In this document: in pieces, positions 1 to 11,420 of the stretch
Layout: every line of letters begins with the position of its first letter
Position numbering within the stretch: position 1 is the first letter of the stretch
Source: [Phialemoniopsis] sp. UDSM-2020
Taxonomy: Eukaryota; Ascomycota; Sordariomycetes; Thyridiales; Thyridiaceae
Direction of reading: 5' to 3'
Assembly: GCA_018873225.1 (NCBI GenBank)
Contig: JAEILZ010000002.1
Span: 1,426,001 to 1,490,000, forward strand
DNA length: 64,000 nt
Made by a program: the position numbers and the translations under genes
The notes under the pieces: model-generated
The model's input: only the letters and a program-made list of their open reading frames with translations
Told to the model about the DNA's origin: nothing
The model's database searches: none

Positions 1-2984
1 TCGATAGCGATTGGCTGGGCGCTGGCAAGGTAGGCGACTAGGGCATGTGTCTTGTTAATATGCTTCCTTGCTGAACCTGGAGCCCAGTAGGAACTAGAGC
101 ATGAGAGAAACGAACCCGGCAGTGGCGTGGAGGAGCCCAAGATCTTGGGTGGATGTAGTTGGATCGCCGAGACACAGTGGCGCGTCTGGACCAGCTGCTG
201 GACAGTCGTCCGCGGGTCGGCCGGCCGATTTCTCAACACAGGAGATAGGTCCGCGAAGAGCTCGGTCTCGAGTGTCAAGGTGCTACTTCAATATGGCTGT
301 CGGTAGGTAGCGAGGCACCCCAGCCAAGTATTCTATTGCTCAGGTGGGCGCGAGGGACTGGGACCTGAGGGCTTCGAGTTCCTAACGCTAAGTGCGAGGG
401 CGATTCAAAGTCAGTTATGAAAACCGTGGCGGCGAATAAAGAAAAGAAGCAGCAAAAAGTCAGGATTGACAGCAGCAGGTTGGGACCAAGAGAAAGCAAG
501 ATTAGAGCTTTGTGAGACGTGTGGGCTGGTCCCCTGGATAGTACTGGTCCCTATATGCCAGGTTGGTGTGACCTAGCTGCTCTCTGGTCGCCCGATGGAA
601 CCTGGTTCACTCGCAAACAGGTCGTCGCTTTGTCTTTGTGAGGCGGCAAGGGGGATCTCCTGAAAGTCGTCGCAACCAGAATGTTCAGACGATCGCAATC
701 GCTGCAGGGGGGGTTCTTGACAGCGGCTACTAGCGAAGCTTCGAGAAGGTGAAGAGATACCCGGTGTTGGAGTGCAGCCCAGGCTGGCAGAGCAAAATGC
801 GAAACTCGTTTCCCTCAGAACCCTGGACGCAAGTGTTGTAGCCCGCTTGATGAGTTGTCGGAGTGGGCTCAGACGTGGCCGAAGGAGCCCGGATGGGATG
901 GTGAGGCAGTTGAGTAACGGGTCCCATGGGTGGCATCTGAGGTTCGGTTGCGGAGCTTGCCTGTATGATCTTCGGAGGGAAGACGTTTGGAAGGCGGTGG
1001 GGTCGGTAAGGGGTCGGTGATGCAGCGCGGCGCGAGGCACGGCAACGGGTGATAGAAACAGATAACGGCAATGGAGAGAGTACCAACCTTTGGAGTGTCG
1101 CAGAACAGTTGGACTGCGCAGAATGTCGGATATCGAATGTCAGCTGTCGTGGTCGTTTGAGGTTCCTGCGAGACCAAGAGAGGCAAGCCACGGGTTTTGA
1201 GCCGTTGAAGAAGTGTGTGTTTTGGCTTGGGAGGGAAAAGAGAGGCGGGGTGTGGTTAACTTGCAGAGAAAGAGGGGAGAAAAGGGACTAGAAGAGGCAA
1301 GGTAAGGCAAGGCAAGGCAGGGAAAAGTAAGGTAGAGGAGGAGGAGGAGGAGGAGGAGGAGGAGGAGGAGGAGGAGGAGGAGGAGGATCCAGACACCAGA
1401 GGAGGCGGTATTCTAAGGTCTTGTAGAAGGGGGGAAGGGGGGGAGAGAGAGCGGGGTGGAGGGATACATTGAAGAGGTACTCTCCTCCGTGAAGAAAAGT
1501 AAGGTACCTTCGTCCCTGGCAGCTCTTTGCGGGTGGGGGTGGGTAGGTACATGCAAGACCACAAAACTGATCAAATTCAAGAGCGCGTGCCCTGTCATAC
1601 CTGGATTAACTACTTAAAAATCTACCTGAATTTGCTTCAGGTCAAGTGTCTCCTCAAGTAATCTAAGCAACTATTTTACATGAAAGTGCTTCTTCTTGAA
1701 TGGATTGTCAAGGGCAAATCGGAAGTACCTGGAGCTGGCTTGGCTGGCTAGACCCGGGAACTAATATAATGGCGACCTACCACCCAAGTACCTAGGTAGG
1801 TACTTTAGGGGACGAGTGTCACGGGAAGCCACTAAGCTTCAGAGACCCGAGGGCCGCTAGGGCACTCCCTCTCCCTAACGTGCGAGACGTGCTAAATTGC
1901 AGCCGGAAAGGGCCCAAAAAGCGGGACCCAGTGTTTCCATTTCTGAACCAGGGGTCATAGCGGCGGGGTCAACTCCATCCATCAATCTCTCCATCTTGTC
2001 AGAGACACGTCCTGGACTGGGGGCTCCGTGTCACTTTGTCACAAGCCTTGACTCCGTCGTACATAGAGAGGATAGAACTAAAGATGCCAACCAGGGGCCA
2101 TGCATGCCCTGTCTCGTCTCATCATCATCATCATCATTACGGAGGTAGGTATGTAGGTAAAATAAGATGGCTGTCAACATGATTCTTCCTTTCCACCGAG
2201 ATATTCTACAAAGTACCTATATTCTTTAGATAATCTAAATCAAAGCCTCTGAGACTTTATTTTACATCTAGAAGTTTTACTACGGCCCACGGACATTTCG
2301 GCAAACATTGGAAACAGGAGCACTGTTGAGAGGCAAAGTAGAGTCGTCTCGTCTCCTGGTCCGTCGTGCACACCGCGCGCGCGTGTGACATACTTTACAC
2401 ACACAGTCACACACACGTTAGGTACCTACCATTACTTTAGACACCTTGTTGTAATGTGTGATTGGGTCTGCCCCAAAGTGCCAGCGTACCAATGGTTTTG
2501 TATGCCAAACCAGGCGCTAGAGTTAGCCGCCCGGGACCACATGGCGCGTGTTTCAGTCACATCTGACGCCCGTTTCATCACTGGCTGGGGGTGGTGCGCT
2601 CCAAAAATAGCACCCATGGATCTCATTCGATCACACACCCACCAACTGGGTCCAGCCAGAGGACAGCCATAGAGAGAGATGGCGGCTCGCATTCGATATT
2701 GGCTTTAACACGACAAATCCGGGTCGTCACGGTAGGGGGGGATGGATAAAAGGGGGAGTAGCATGACCGAGCTCGAGCCGATCTTTAATATTACTGGCAT
2801 ACACACCAACCAAAGTCCCGCAGGCATCTAGATGCACACATGCCTACATCTTGGGTCCATGCCTACATCTTGGGTCTTGCGCCGACCACAAAATCCCCGC
2901 CCCGCTCCGCACCGCGCTCAATCATCCCAAGTTTTTACTGAACGACCTGCAGTAGACTCATGTTAGACCCGGGGCCGATCGCAA
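1..2984. other. gene-free left region, promoter-like
   Basis: I can support no gene here. Open frames on both strands are short, overlap one another, and translate to low-complexity Ser/Pro/Arg-rich text with no family resemblance. The stretch has normal base composition, so it is not part of the AT-rich repeat block. It holds a GAG microsatellite (1335-1386), a short ATC run near 2118-2136, CA-rich DNA near 2395-2417 and a copy of the recurring TACCTAGGTAGGTACTTTA motif near 1790-1808. The CT-rich minus strand of 1,250-1,550 would suit the leader of a gene transcribed leftwards out of the window, but that is inference. Confidence 0.5.
1335..1386. repeat. (GAG)n trinucleotide microsatellite
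   Basis: About 17 uninterrupted GAG units. On the minus strand it would read as poly-Ser (TCC) or poly-Pro/Leu, but no credible coding frame contains it. It lies in non-coding DNA and is probably a promoter or leader tract. Confidence 0.95.
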
Positions 2985-2996
2985 GGGGGGGGGGGG
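2985..2996. repeat. poly-G tract just past the SEC24 stop
   Basis: Twelve consecutive G followed by AGGG begin 10 bp downstream of the SEC24 stop codon. In the SEC24 transcript this would be a C-rich tract at the start of the 3' untranslated region. Confidence 0.9.
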
Positions 2997-3006
2997 AGGG
3001 GGCGGA

Positions 3007-5929
3007 TCAACGTGAACTGACCTTTTCTCTCAGACTGCCCATCCACTGCTGGAAACTCATTCCCTGGTCCGCCCTATCCTCCACCAGTAGCGTTTGTGCC
3101 CACAGCTTGAGGCTTGGCTCGCCGTCTTCCCTGACAATGTAGAGGTGTGGCAGAATGATGCTGCCGACCCCCTTCGACTTGTGGTCCCTGCTCTTTTGGA
3201 TGACTGCACGTACGCGCTCATTGAAGTCATTGTCGAGCTCGGGCACGCTTCCCTTGCCTACTCGGAGCTGCGTCCGGTCCGAAACTCCAAACACGTCCGC
3301 AAGCAGCTGCGGTACCGCGTCCCTGCCGATCCAGAGGAACTGGGTTTGGCCGTCGTCGATCAGGTATAGGCCGTAAGAGACCAGCTTTTCCGACGACAGG
3401 TTGACCGGGAGCGGTAGGACAATCTGGTTGGTCTCCGAGTCCGGGATCCCGGCATTGTCCGGCATATCGTGCAGCGAGTAGAGCCGCGGGTAGATGTACT
3501 GCATCAGCAGAGGCAAGGGCAAGGTGGACAGCTGGCAGAGGCCGGCCGATCTGAGATCAGACGGGATCTGCGCAGATTTCCTGAGGCCGACATTCTTGAT
3601 CAGGCCGAGAAACAGGATGGGAAGGCCGCGCAGATTCGACGGGAACTGCAGGCCGTGGCCCATACTTCCTCCTGCGAGCTCCTTCTTGAATGTCTGCAGC
3701 AGCTCGGTGATCTTGCTCTGGAGACTATCCCGCGCAGACTCCAACCCGCTGCTGAGCGCTCTTTCGACTGCCTTGTGGCTGAAGTACGTAGCGATGGCAC
3801 ACTGGTCCGCCGAGGCGTACACGTCGGCAAGGTTGGTCGTCGTAGGCAGGGCGAGCGTCATGACCCTGATGCGGCGCTCTCCATTGCACGTCGTGTGCAG
3901 CACGGCAGTTTGCATACAGACTACATTCTTCTGGAGGTTCTCGTCGATGGCTACCTCGACCACGTAGCACTGGTCGCGAGGAAAAGCAGGGAACGCACAG
4001 AGATCAGAACTCCGGTTGAAAAAGTTGCCGTAGAAGGTGCTCATGCGCAGGCCTGTGGTGGCACGAACACGTAAAACAGCCTCGAGGCCAATCTCCGACG
4101 ACAGATAGTCGCTAAACTCGGAGGCGAACTTGATAGCATCCTCGGGTCTGCCGGCATTCCAGCCCGGGTAGAACCACGTCTGCCCGCCGGTATACCTCGG
4201 GAGGTTGCTGAGAGACGCGACATCTTGGTACTGTGACGAGAAGAGGAACATATCGATCGACACCTGGTTTTTGGAGCACTCCACGGCGAAGCTCTTATAG
4301 AAGCTGTTGGCGGTCTGCAGCAGGCCGCTCTCCTTGGACGTGCCAAGCAGCTTCTTGTCCTCCCTCATGTCCAGCTTGCCATAGCCCATGTTGGGGAGGG
4401 AGGCGCTGAGCACGCAGATCTTGCCCCCTAGCGGCGAGATAAGCTTGTGACCAGCCCTGAGGGCAGACCCCATGCAGGACCCATTGTTCTGGTTGTTCAC
4501 AAACATCTCGGGGAGCTTCGTCAGGAAGTTTTCGATGCTCTGTCGAGACTCGGCCAAGGGCACGAGGAGCTCCTGAGGGACAGGCAGGAACGGCTCGTCC
4601 AAGTCGCTGACAACAAGCATGGTCGTCTCTGCGTTTTCTTCCTCGTCCTTGGGGATGGCAAAGTAGTGCAGGCTCGAGTCGACGGCAACGAACCCTATCC
4701 TCGTGCGCCGGTCTGCGTTGGGTATCCTGTTTAGGCTGTCGAGAATAGTGCGCGCGCTGGTGGCGAGCAGGCCCGTGGAGACGGCGGCATAGCTGACATC
4801 AAAGAGGAAGAGGTAGACCAGGGGCTGCGGAGGCCGGACCATGTACTCCTGAGGGGCGACGAACTCGACGACGGCATGGTTCAGCTCGTGTCGCTGCCAT
4901 CTGTCCACGCTCTTCTGAGCTGCGGCGTCCCAATCAAAAGCCTGGGGCACGTCGTTGGTGAGGTTGCACATGTTGCAGCGCCACCGGTGGCCATGGTCGA
5001 GGAAGGTGACGTAGGGGTTGATGTATGACCGACATCTCCGGCAGCGGGAAATGACCTGATCCTGAACGATGGGGACTGAGTCGTCCAGATCGTGAAGGGC
5101 GGCGTACGGTTGGATTACCAGCGCAAATGGCAACTTGGACTTTTTCAGGAGGCCATGCGACGTCGGCACAGCATTCAAGGTAGACCGAACGTATTTGGGC
5201 GGGCAATTGGCGTCCGGGGAGGGTGTAACGCTTGACTGTGGTTTGCGATCAATTAGCATCGCCGGGTCTTCTGGCAGGACATTTGGGCATATGGCAACTC
5301 ACGTTGGGCGGAAGCATGATAGGGGGTGGTGGTAGATCCAGCTCCGAGACATTGAAGGGTTGGTTCAGGAGATCAGTTGGGTAGAGCTGGTTGAGAGGCC
5401 CAGCGCGTGCCTGCTGAGGTTGCGGCTGTGGCTGCTGAGAAGGGGCTCCCTGCCCGGGGCCCAAGTTCATGGCGCCCATGCCGGCCGTCACGCCGCCGAG
5501 GCCCGGAGTTAGGGGAGCCGGGCCGGTGGGATAACCGTAAGCCTCAGGGGCCTGGTAGCCGGGTGCGGCGACGGAGGACGGCGCGCCGGGCTGGGGTGCG
5601 CCGTAAGGCTGAGCAGGGTAGCCGGACTGGGGCGCCTGCTGTTGCTGAAAGCCGCCGTACTCAGCGGCGGCTTGTTGAGGGGCGCCATACGGGGATCCGT
5701 ACTGGGTACCACCCTGGGGCTGCCCGCCAGCCGCAGCATTCGCTCCACTGCCGACGTCGAACGCGCCGGCTGCGTATGCCCTCTTCTTCTTCTTATCGTG
5801 GGGAGCCTGAGCCTGGGGAGGCGGGGATGGTTCGGCGGCGTAGCCCTGTTGATCAGGATAGGAACTCGGCTGGCCATAGGGCTGACCCTGGTCGGGTTGC
5901 TGGCCATAGCCTTCGCCTGGCGCAGACAT
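3007..5929 (-). CDS. SEC24: COPII coat subunit Sec24
   Basis: Sec24 is the cargo-binding subunit of the inner COPII coat. It pairs with Sec23 on Sar1-GTP membranes at ER exit sites. Two exons: 5929-5303 and 5235-3007. The 67 bp intron (5302-5236) has a GTGAGT donor, a CTAAT branch and a CACAG acceptor, phase 0; the joined product is 951 residues, normal for Sec24. Residues 1-209 are Gly/Gln/Pro-rich and disordered. A zinc finger follows with Cys 274, 277, 296 and 299 (CRRC...CNMC), then the Sec23/24 trunk (from about 348, [15 protein letters not shown]), beta-sandwich and helical domains, and a C-terminal gelsolin-like domain ([20 protein letters not shown]). An in-frame ATG at 6049 would add 40 residues unlike the family, so I chose 5929 (MSAPGEGYG). 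Confidence 0.96.
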
Positions 5930-6246
5930 CGTCGCGGGTAAGCTTTGGATAGCTTTGTGTTGTGGCTTCCTTTGAAGCTCCGCGAAACCAGACCGGTAGG
6001 GGACAAGGTTGGCAAAAGTTGGCGGGGTGGGTTGAGATTGGCAAGTCAAGGCTCAAGTCAACGACCGGAGAGTCGCCAGAGAAAGTTATAGGAAGGTAAA
6101 AGGAACCAGATGATGAATACCGCCAACCACAATGGCTTGGCCCGTCTGCCTGGTGCTGGTCGATTGATGTTCGTGGTGAATGGACAGGCTGGCCTGAGTG
6201 AGCTAAGTCTCGGCTAGACTGAAGGTGCGGGAGGGCGGTGAGAGTT

Positions 6247-6280
6247 GTCGGTGTCGGTGTCGGTGTCGATGTTGGTGTCG
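6247..6280. repeat. GTGTCG hexanucleotide repeat
   Basis: Five to six imperfect GTGTCG units (with one GATGTT variant) in the SEC24 upstream region. On the SEC24 strand this reads CGACAC. Non-coding. Confidence 0.85.
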
Positions 6281-6887
6281 CGACACGGAGATTGAGCTCG
6301 CCACAAATGCAACACGCACACACAATGAAACGAAACCGGCCGGCGCTCTATTGCAGTCGGGATGCAGAGCGGAATTGGCAATGGAGAAGAGAGGGAGAGA
6401 TGGTGAGGATGGTTGGGAGCAATGGGTGGAGTCTTTTCGCTCTCAACCGTGCATCATCCCGCGCTGTGCTGTGGCATTGGTTGTGGTGGTGGTGGGTGGT
6501 AGCGTATTCAGGTAGCCCTGGAGCTTTCAATGTTAAGGATTCAGTGGGTGCTGAATCTGGGCGAAAGGGCACTGGCAACGTCAAGCAAATGCCTTGGATT
6601 GGCCCGTGCGCGGCAGAAATCCGACACGACACCTGGCAAAAGAAAGTCGAATTGTCTCCGTAAGTACTTTAGTAGCTCAGTCAGGTATCCACCCTCACAC
6701 CTCACACCTCTCACATCAATCCACCCTCCTCCCACTCGAGGCATGTGAATTGAGGCAGCCTACTAAGTAAAGTACTAAGTAGGTAAAGTACCTACAGGTA
6801 GGTCCATGGAGGGGAGCTGCAAGCTTTAGACAGAGTCGGTGCTGCTCAGTTCCCCTCTTCCCTGGCCCCCTCGATCTTCGGTAGGAG

Positions 6888-6910
6888 GTAAGTAAGTAAG
6901 TAAGTAAGTG
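6888..6910. repeat. (GTAA)n tetranucleotide repeat
   Basis: Five tandem GTAA units ending in GTG, in the divergent intergenic region. It resembles the GTAAGTA/TACTTAC words that recur in other intergenic spaces of this window. Confidence 0.9.
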
Positions 6911-7512
6911 TGCTTTATCCTCCATGTGCTTGTAATTGGAGAAGCTGAGCTGTTTGTTCCCCGTCTCTTGATTTTTTTTCAGCTGATAAACTCCCTACCT
7001 ACTGTAAACGTACGTACTTACTTTAGGTAGTGGCCCCCGCTCCATCTTCTGCCTCCTGCATAAGTACAACGTTATTATGCTTCTTCTTCTTCTTTCGCAA
7101 CCCAAGAACCTGTCAAATTCTTACTCCTCTTGCTTCGCACTCTCGTAGTCGCATTGAAACGCACTTCCTGGATAGCCTTCTAGCTGCCTCCTCCCCCAGC
7201 CTTCCTCCTTCTCCCCCTCCTTGCCTTCTCTTGAAGCCCTACTGCCTCAGCTGCCCGACTGGCTCGAGTCCTACAAAGACCCGCCAGCAGATCCAGTCTA
7301 TCAATCAGACCTTCCCTTCACCTTCAAGGCAAGGGTCTACCAGGCCGATCGATCGCCCATCTTGCCAAGAGATCCGCCCCGCGTCACCTTTCTGGCTCCC
7401 GTTTTTAAGCATATATTTAATCGCGTAATCGCGAGTGACGACGGGCGGCCACGGTCAGGACGACGACAACGACCTAGAGAAAGAGATTCCCAGAACCAGA
7501 ACCGCTTCCACT

Positions 7513-7923
7513 ATGGCTTGGGGCAAATCCAGCTCACGCCAGCCGTCGACACTTGGGTATGTTGGCACCGCAAGCAGTATCCTCGTGCGAGGAGGAGGGA
7601 AAAAGAGAAACGTGAGCTAACGCAGCCTGGTGTGCCCACCACGTAGTCAAATCCTCCCACTCGTCATAGTCCTTGTCATTCTCGGTGCCATCGGATGGGT
7701 TGGCTACCAAATCTACCTCTCCGTCGCCCAGATCCAGGCCCAGGCCACCAAGAAGATGGGCAAGAAAAATGTCGTCTTCACCAAGGATGGCGTCCGCGTC
7801 GGCGTCAAGCACGTCGAGAATGAGCAATACGTCGATAAGACGCAAAGCTGGGTCGTCAAGGCTTGGAACTTGGCCGAAAACGGCGGCGCAAAACCCGCCT
7901 CGGACGCCAAGAAGAGGAAGTAG
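7513..7923 (+). CDS. small single-span membrane protein with KKXX-like tail
   Basis: Two exons, 7513-7556 and 7647-7923, joined across a 90 bp intron (GTATGT donor, CACGTAG acceptor, frame kept inside a Gly codon), give 106 residues. The N-terminus MAWGKSSSRQPSTLGQ is followed by one strong hydrophobic helix (residues about 17-38, ILPLVIVLVILGAIGWVGYQ), then a polar, Lys-rich tail ending in KKRK. The helix, and not a cleaved signal, is the most likely anchor. A C-terminal KKXX can act as a COPI retrieval signal if the tail is cytosolic; that role is inference. I do not recognise a named family. The gene is divergent from SEC24. The frame choice rests on the helix being intact only after splicing. 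Confidence 0.8.
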
Positions 7924-8515
7924 CTACGAGACCAACCGCTTGTGTTCACGGCATGGGAGCTGTGGGAAATGGGCGGAAGGCAGTGACGTCTTTGTGCGCC
8001 AGGGGCCCGTCTCTACAGATCACCTCGAGATATATGCCAAATAGGTCACCCTGCGCGCGAGATTTGGATCTAGGGAGGGAGTAGTGGAATAGTTCCACGT
8101 ACGAAATTTGCACGAAACTCACAATGAAGAGATACCCTATCAAGCAAGAAATGAGAGGAGAGGCCCACCCACACATAACTTATAGTGGATTTGGTGTCCA
8201 CGACAATGGTCCAACAAGGAGAAGCAATGCTGCGCCGTCAATGCTGGCTGCAAACAAAGGGTATATATAGGTATCTAATGTATTTCCGCGTCCGGTGGCA
8301 GCTGAGGCCGGCCGGGCTACTCGGCTGGTCGTCATAATTAGGCAATTTATGCCGCCTTAACACAGTCAGAATGAAAGCCTACTGCTCTGAGGAGGTCCAG
8401 AAAGGGAGTGCTGCAGTAGCGTCATGGCGAACGCCTCCACGAGACGTCCCAAAAGACACCACGCCCAAGTTGATTCAACGCCGCCGTCCTGATCGCCGAT
8501 CCGGGGTCGTCCTCC
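7924..8515. other. convergent 3' region
   Basis: About 590 bp between the stop codons of the small membrane protein gene (plus) and the Zn2Cys6 factor (minus). No coding frame can be supported. It holds a TATATATAGGTATCTAATGTATT stretch near 8261-8285 that could serve 3'-end formation on the plus strand. Confidence 0.55.
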
Positions 8516-10571
8516 CTAAGGGCTAGGCTCCAGTGGCTGCAAAGGTTTGTTGATGGTAGGTGATGCCGAGGCCGATTTACGACTCGAGGCCAGTTTGACA
8601 AAGTCTCCAGACATGGTGTTGGGCTGGGCCATCATGCCATCTCGTCGTATAAGCATTGACGGAATTCTTACTTTGATCTGGCCAGAAGAAAGCACTTAGT
8701 AAGTGTGCATGCACATAGCGTTTGGGCTTGATAAGGGAGTGAGGGCTGTGTTTCGTGCTTACTTACCCCAGAGAGAAGTCCGGCGTAACGAACACCAAGC
8801 TCATTGGCAATGTACTTCAACCTGCCAATGCACCATGCCCGCTGTGCATCTGTGGCATAGTCCTGGCCGTTGATACACATCAGAGGCCACGTCAGGAAGT
8901 AGCCGGCAAGGCCCTTCATACAGTCCTCCTCGCCGCATGCGAACCCCGAGAGGTCATGCTTCTGTTGAATCTCTGGCCTCTTGAGATGCCACCCGAGATG
9001 GAACGGCACCGAGGCGATAATGTCCGTGATGGTGTCGACGCATATTCTCGCCGCTGTCGCATACTCCGGTGTCGTCCGATAGTCCACGGGAGCGCAGACC
9101 CAGGCGGCGCAGCGTACGAGAACCGACGCCAGGATCAAGCGCGACGTCCGGACCATGTTGTAAACGCTCGCCATGTACAGGTCTGGGTACAGGTCGACCC
9201 TGCCCGGAAAGACCTCGGCCTTCTCGTAGTCTCCGTTGGGGACATGGTCCTCCCACCCAACCGTCTTGAACCGCCAGAGATCCGGCAAGTTGTTCATCCA
9301 GTTGACGCACTCTTGATCTACGGTCTGTACTCTGCGAATCATGTCGAGCATGAGCTCGATATTCTCTGGGGTCCTCGACGCCGTCGTCATCAAGCGCGTG
9401 ACTTCGGCGCGGATTTCGGCCACCTTGATGCAGAGCCGCTGGCAGCGAGCCGCCACTTCCACGTGTACCGCGTCGGTGAGCCACCATTCAACTCCCATGG
9501 TCGGGGCCTTGCTTGAGGCCAGTGTGTGGATGATCTGGGCTCGATCTTTCAGCAAGGCTGCTAGGGGTGGGCGCACGGCACAGACACTCAGGGGCTCACT
9601 CACCATTTGGGTCCGAACCGCGATGAAAAGCAAAAGCCCGGTCTTGGACCGCAATTGCTCTCGGCCGCGGCTTTTGACGAGTTGCACGGCTCCTTCGATG
9701 TGCGATCCCCAGGCGAAGAGACCCATCTGCTTTGCCGTGATGCTCTTTCAGTCACCCGCCCAATGTCAGTATCATAACCACAGGATCCATTGCTGGAACA
9801 AGACTCTGGACAAAATACCTCGAACAGTCCAAGAAGCAGCACCGCAGCCAAGACACCGTCGTCTTTGGACAACTCTGGGTCCTTGATCGCCGCGTGAGTT
9901 CCACTGAGCGCCTTCACATACTCACCGAGGGCTTTGCCCTCAAAGTCGAAGCCTTCAGACGTCACACGGTTGCCGAGCGATGCAAGAGCACACGCGTTGA
10001 AGGCGTGATGCACGGGGCTATCGACGGGCTGGTGCTTCAGAAGAGGTATGAGGTAGTCCATGAACCCCCTCGTGCTCCCTTGGCGAGGCACCAAGACGAA
10101 GTTGGAAACAAAATGACATGAGGCGAGCTCTTCGGGATGCTGGCCCAATACAGGAATGATGTCGCCTTCCTTGAAAGATGGGTCCACACTTCTCCCATCC
10201 ACCGATGGACGATGCGCGAAACGAGCCACAGGCTCTGCTGGATATGGTGGTTGCGATTTCGGAGCGGATGGCTTCCTATTCGCCTTTTGCGCCCGCCTCT
10301 CTGTCGCTTGCGTCTCGTTCCTAAACACCAGGTCGAATTCGTCCTTGTAGCCGGGGCATTGGCGCCGTGACTTCGCACACTGTTTGCATGTCGGTTTGCT
10401 TTCGTCGCACTGTGATCGAAGACGACCGGCTTGTCAGTACCAGGCCTTATTGGCTGACTCGGAGCGGAGGGCATGGACAATTGATTCGACTTGTTGTGGA
10501 AGGTTGCGTACCTTGATCCTCCGAGTCCTGCACATCTGGCAACCCCTCGAGGGCTTCCCGCAATAGACCAT
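8516..10571 (-). CDS. Zn2Cys6 fungal transcription factor
   Basis: Likely DNA-binding regulator of the fungal binuclear zinc-cluster class. Exons: 10571-10512, 10409-9819, 9744-9604, 9534-8767, 8677-8516; introns of 102, 74, 69 and 89 bp with GTACGC, GTATTT, GTGAGT and GTAAGT donors, all phase 0, giving about 573 residues. The zinc cluster is split by intron 1 and appears only after joining: Cys 11, 14, 21, 28, 31 and 38 with spacing C-x2-C-x6-C-x6-C-x2-C-x6-C. The rest looks like the fungal-specific transcription factor domain seen in many Sordariomycete C6 proteins (HFVSNFVLVPRQGSTRGFMDY, LLGLFE, LLLFIAVRTQM). Intron 3 has no stop and is a multiple of three, so it could be retained (596 residues). 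The last exon is inferred from a good GTAAGT/CCAG pair and an open frame to TAG at 8516. Target genes unknown. Confidence 0.85.
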
Positions 10572-11420
10572 GACGAGCAGGAGAAGCCCGGTGCTGTATT
10601 GCACGGGGGTAACAAAGTTGAAAGGGCTGTGTGGAGAGGCCTAGACGAAGAAGAAGAAAGGGCGTGAAGTAGCTGCAGCACCTAATTGCCGAACACAGCG
10701 ATCATTCGAAACGAACAGAGGGCAATGTCGCGAGCACGGTTCGTAAGTGGTGGTATGCCAGCGTTTATTGTCATACGAGCGATTGTCAATTGATCTTGGA
10801 TCCTTGAAAGAGGACCATCCATGCATTGCCGTCGAGAAGGTTGGTACGGAGTGGACAATCTGCTGGAGGATCTGAGCGGGGACGCTGAGTATGTACGTAG
10901 TCTAGTGACTAACTACCACCATGTTTCTCCCGCCCGAGCTAGTCTGAAAGCAGGGGTAGCAGAGCAGGGTGGAGGTATCACAGGCCCTTTAAAGTGTTTT
11001 AGCTATTTCTTGGCGGCAACACCCTGCCCCAAGTACCGATCAAGGGTTGCGTTGTGTGATGAGTTGATGCGACGCCGTGTCTTACTTGGTACTTGGTAAC
11101 AGAAGAAGAAGGGGGAGGGAGAGAGACCCTTGTAACTTCGCAGGAAAAGACGCATCAAGGTAAAGTACCTACGAAGTAGGGAGCCACCGGTTGGGATGGG
11201 ACCTCTGATGCCCATTATGGCACTGGTGATTGCTTTCAGAACAGGTGGGCTCCGGTCAAGATGATCATATAGTCTGTGGGCTCAACAAATGCTGCAACTC
11301 TTCTTCCTATAGGCTCACTTAATGCCTACCAATATGGTATAAAACACCGAGTATCATATCAACATCGTCAATCACCACCACTGCCACCACCACCAAGGAG
11401 GTACGGTACACAGAAGAGTC
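10572..11420. promoter_or_regulatory. upstream region of the Zn2Cys6 gene
   Basis: 850 bp between the start of the zinc-cluster gene and the stop of MSN5, both on the minus strand. It must hold the zinc-cluster promoter and the MSN5 3' end. A TAAAGTACCTACGAAGTAGG palindrome-like copy of the recurring motif sits at about 11161-11180. A plus-strand TATAAAAC at about 11338 has no gene downstream of it. Open frames here are unconvincing. Confidence 0.5.

Larger units (their letters stand above)
5930..7512. promoter_or_regulatory. divergent intergenic region SEC24 / small membrane protein
   Basis: About 1.6 kb between two genes transcribed away from each other; no credible coding frame. It contains a GTGTCG hexanucleotide run, a GTAA tetranucleotide run, and copies of the TAAAGTA/TACCTAC motif at about 6770-6800 and 7005-7028. 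A pyrimidine-rich stretch lies at 7190-7245, typical of fungal transcription start regions, with an AT-rich patch CATATATTTAATC near 7409. The leader of the plus-strand gene probably starts in 7,190-7,450. Confidence 0.6.

Noticed and set aside
573..1191. Overlapping frames of about 100-155 codons on both strands
   Set aside because: Low-complexity Ser/Pro/Arg text, no domain, no splice context. They overlap each other in several frames, as expected for GC-balanced non-coding DNA.
1256..1564. Minus-strand frame of 102 codons with a poly-Ser run
   Set aside because: The Ser run is the GAG microsatellite read backwards. The rest is pyrimidine-rich leader-like DNA.
7221..7646. Plus-strand frame of 141 codons ahead of the small membrane protein
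   Set aside because: It overlaps the first exon and intron of that gene out of frame and has no recognisable content. More likely its leader.
10821..11099. Plus-strand frame of 92 codons
   Set aside because: No family resemblance; it lies in the promoter space of the zinc-cluster gene.
11336..11420. TATA box plus CA-rich start region on the plus strand
   Set aside because: It points into the 3' end of MSN5 with no open frame behind it.
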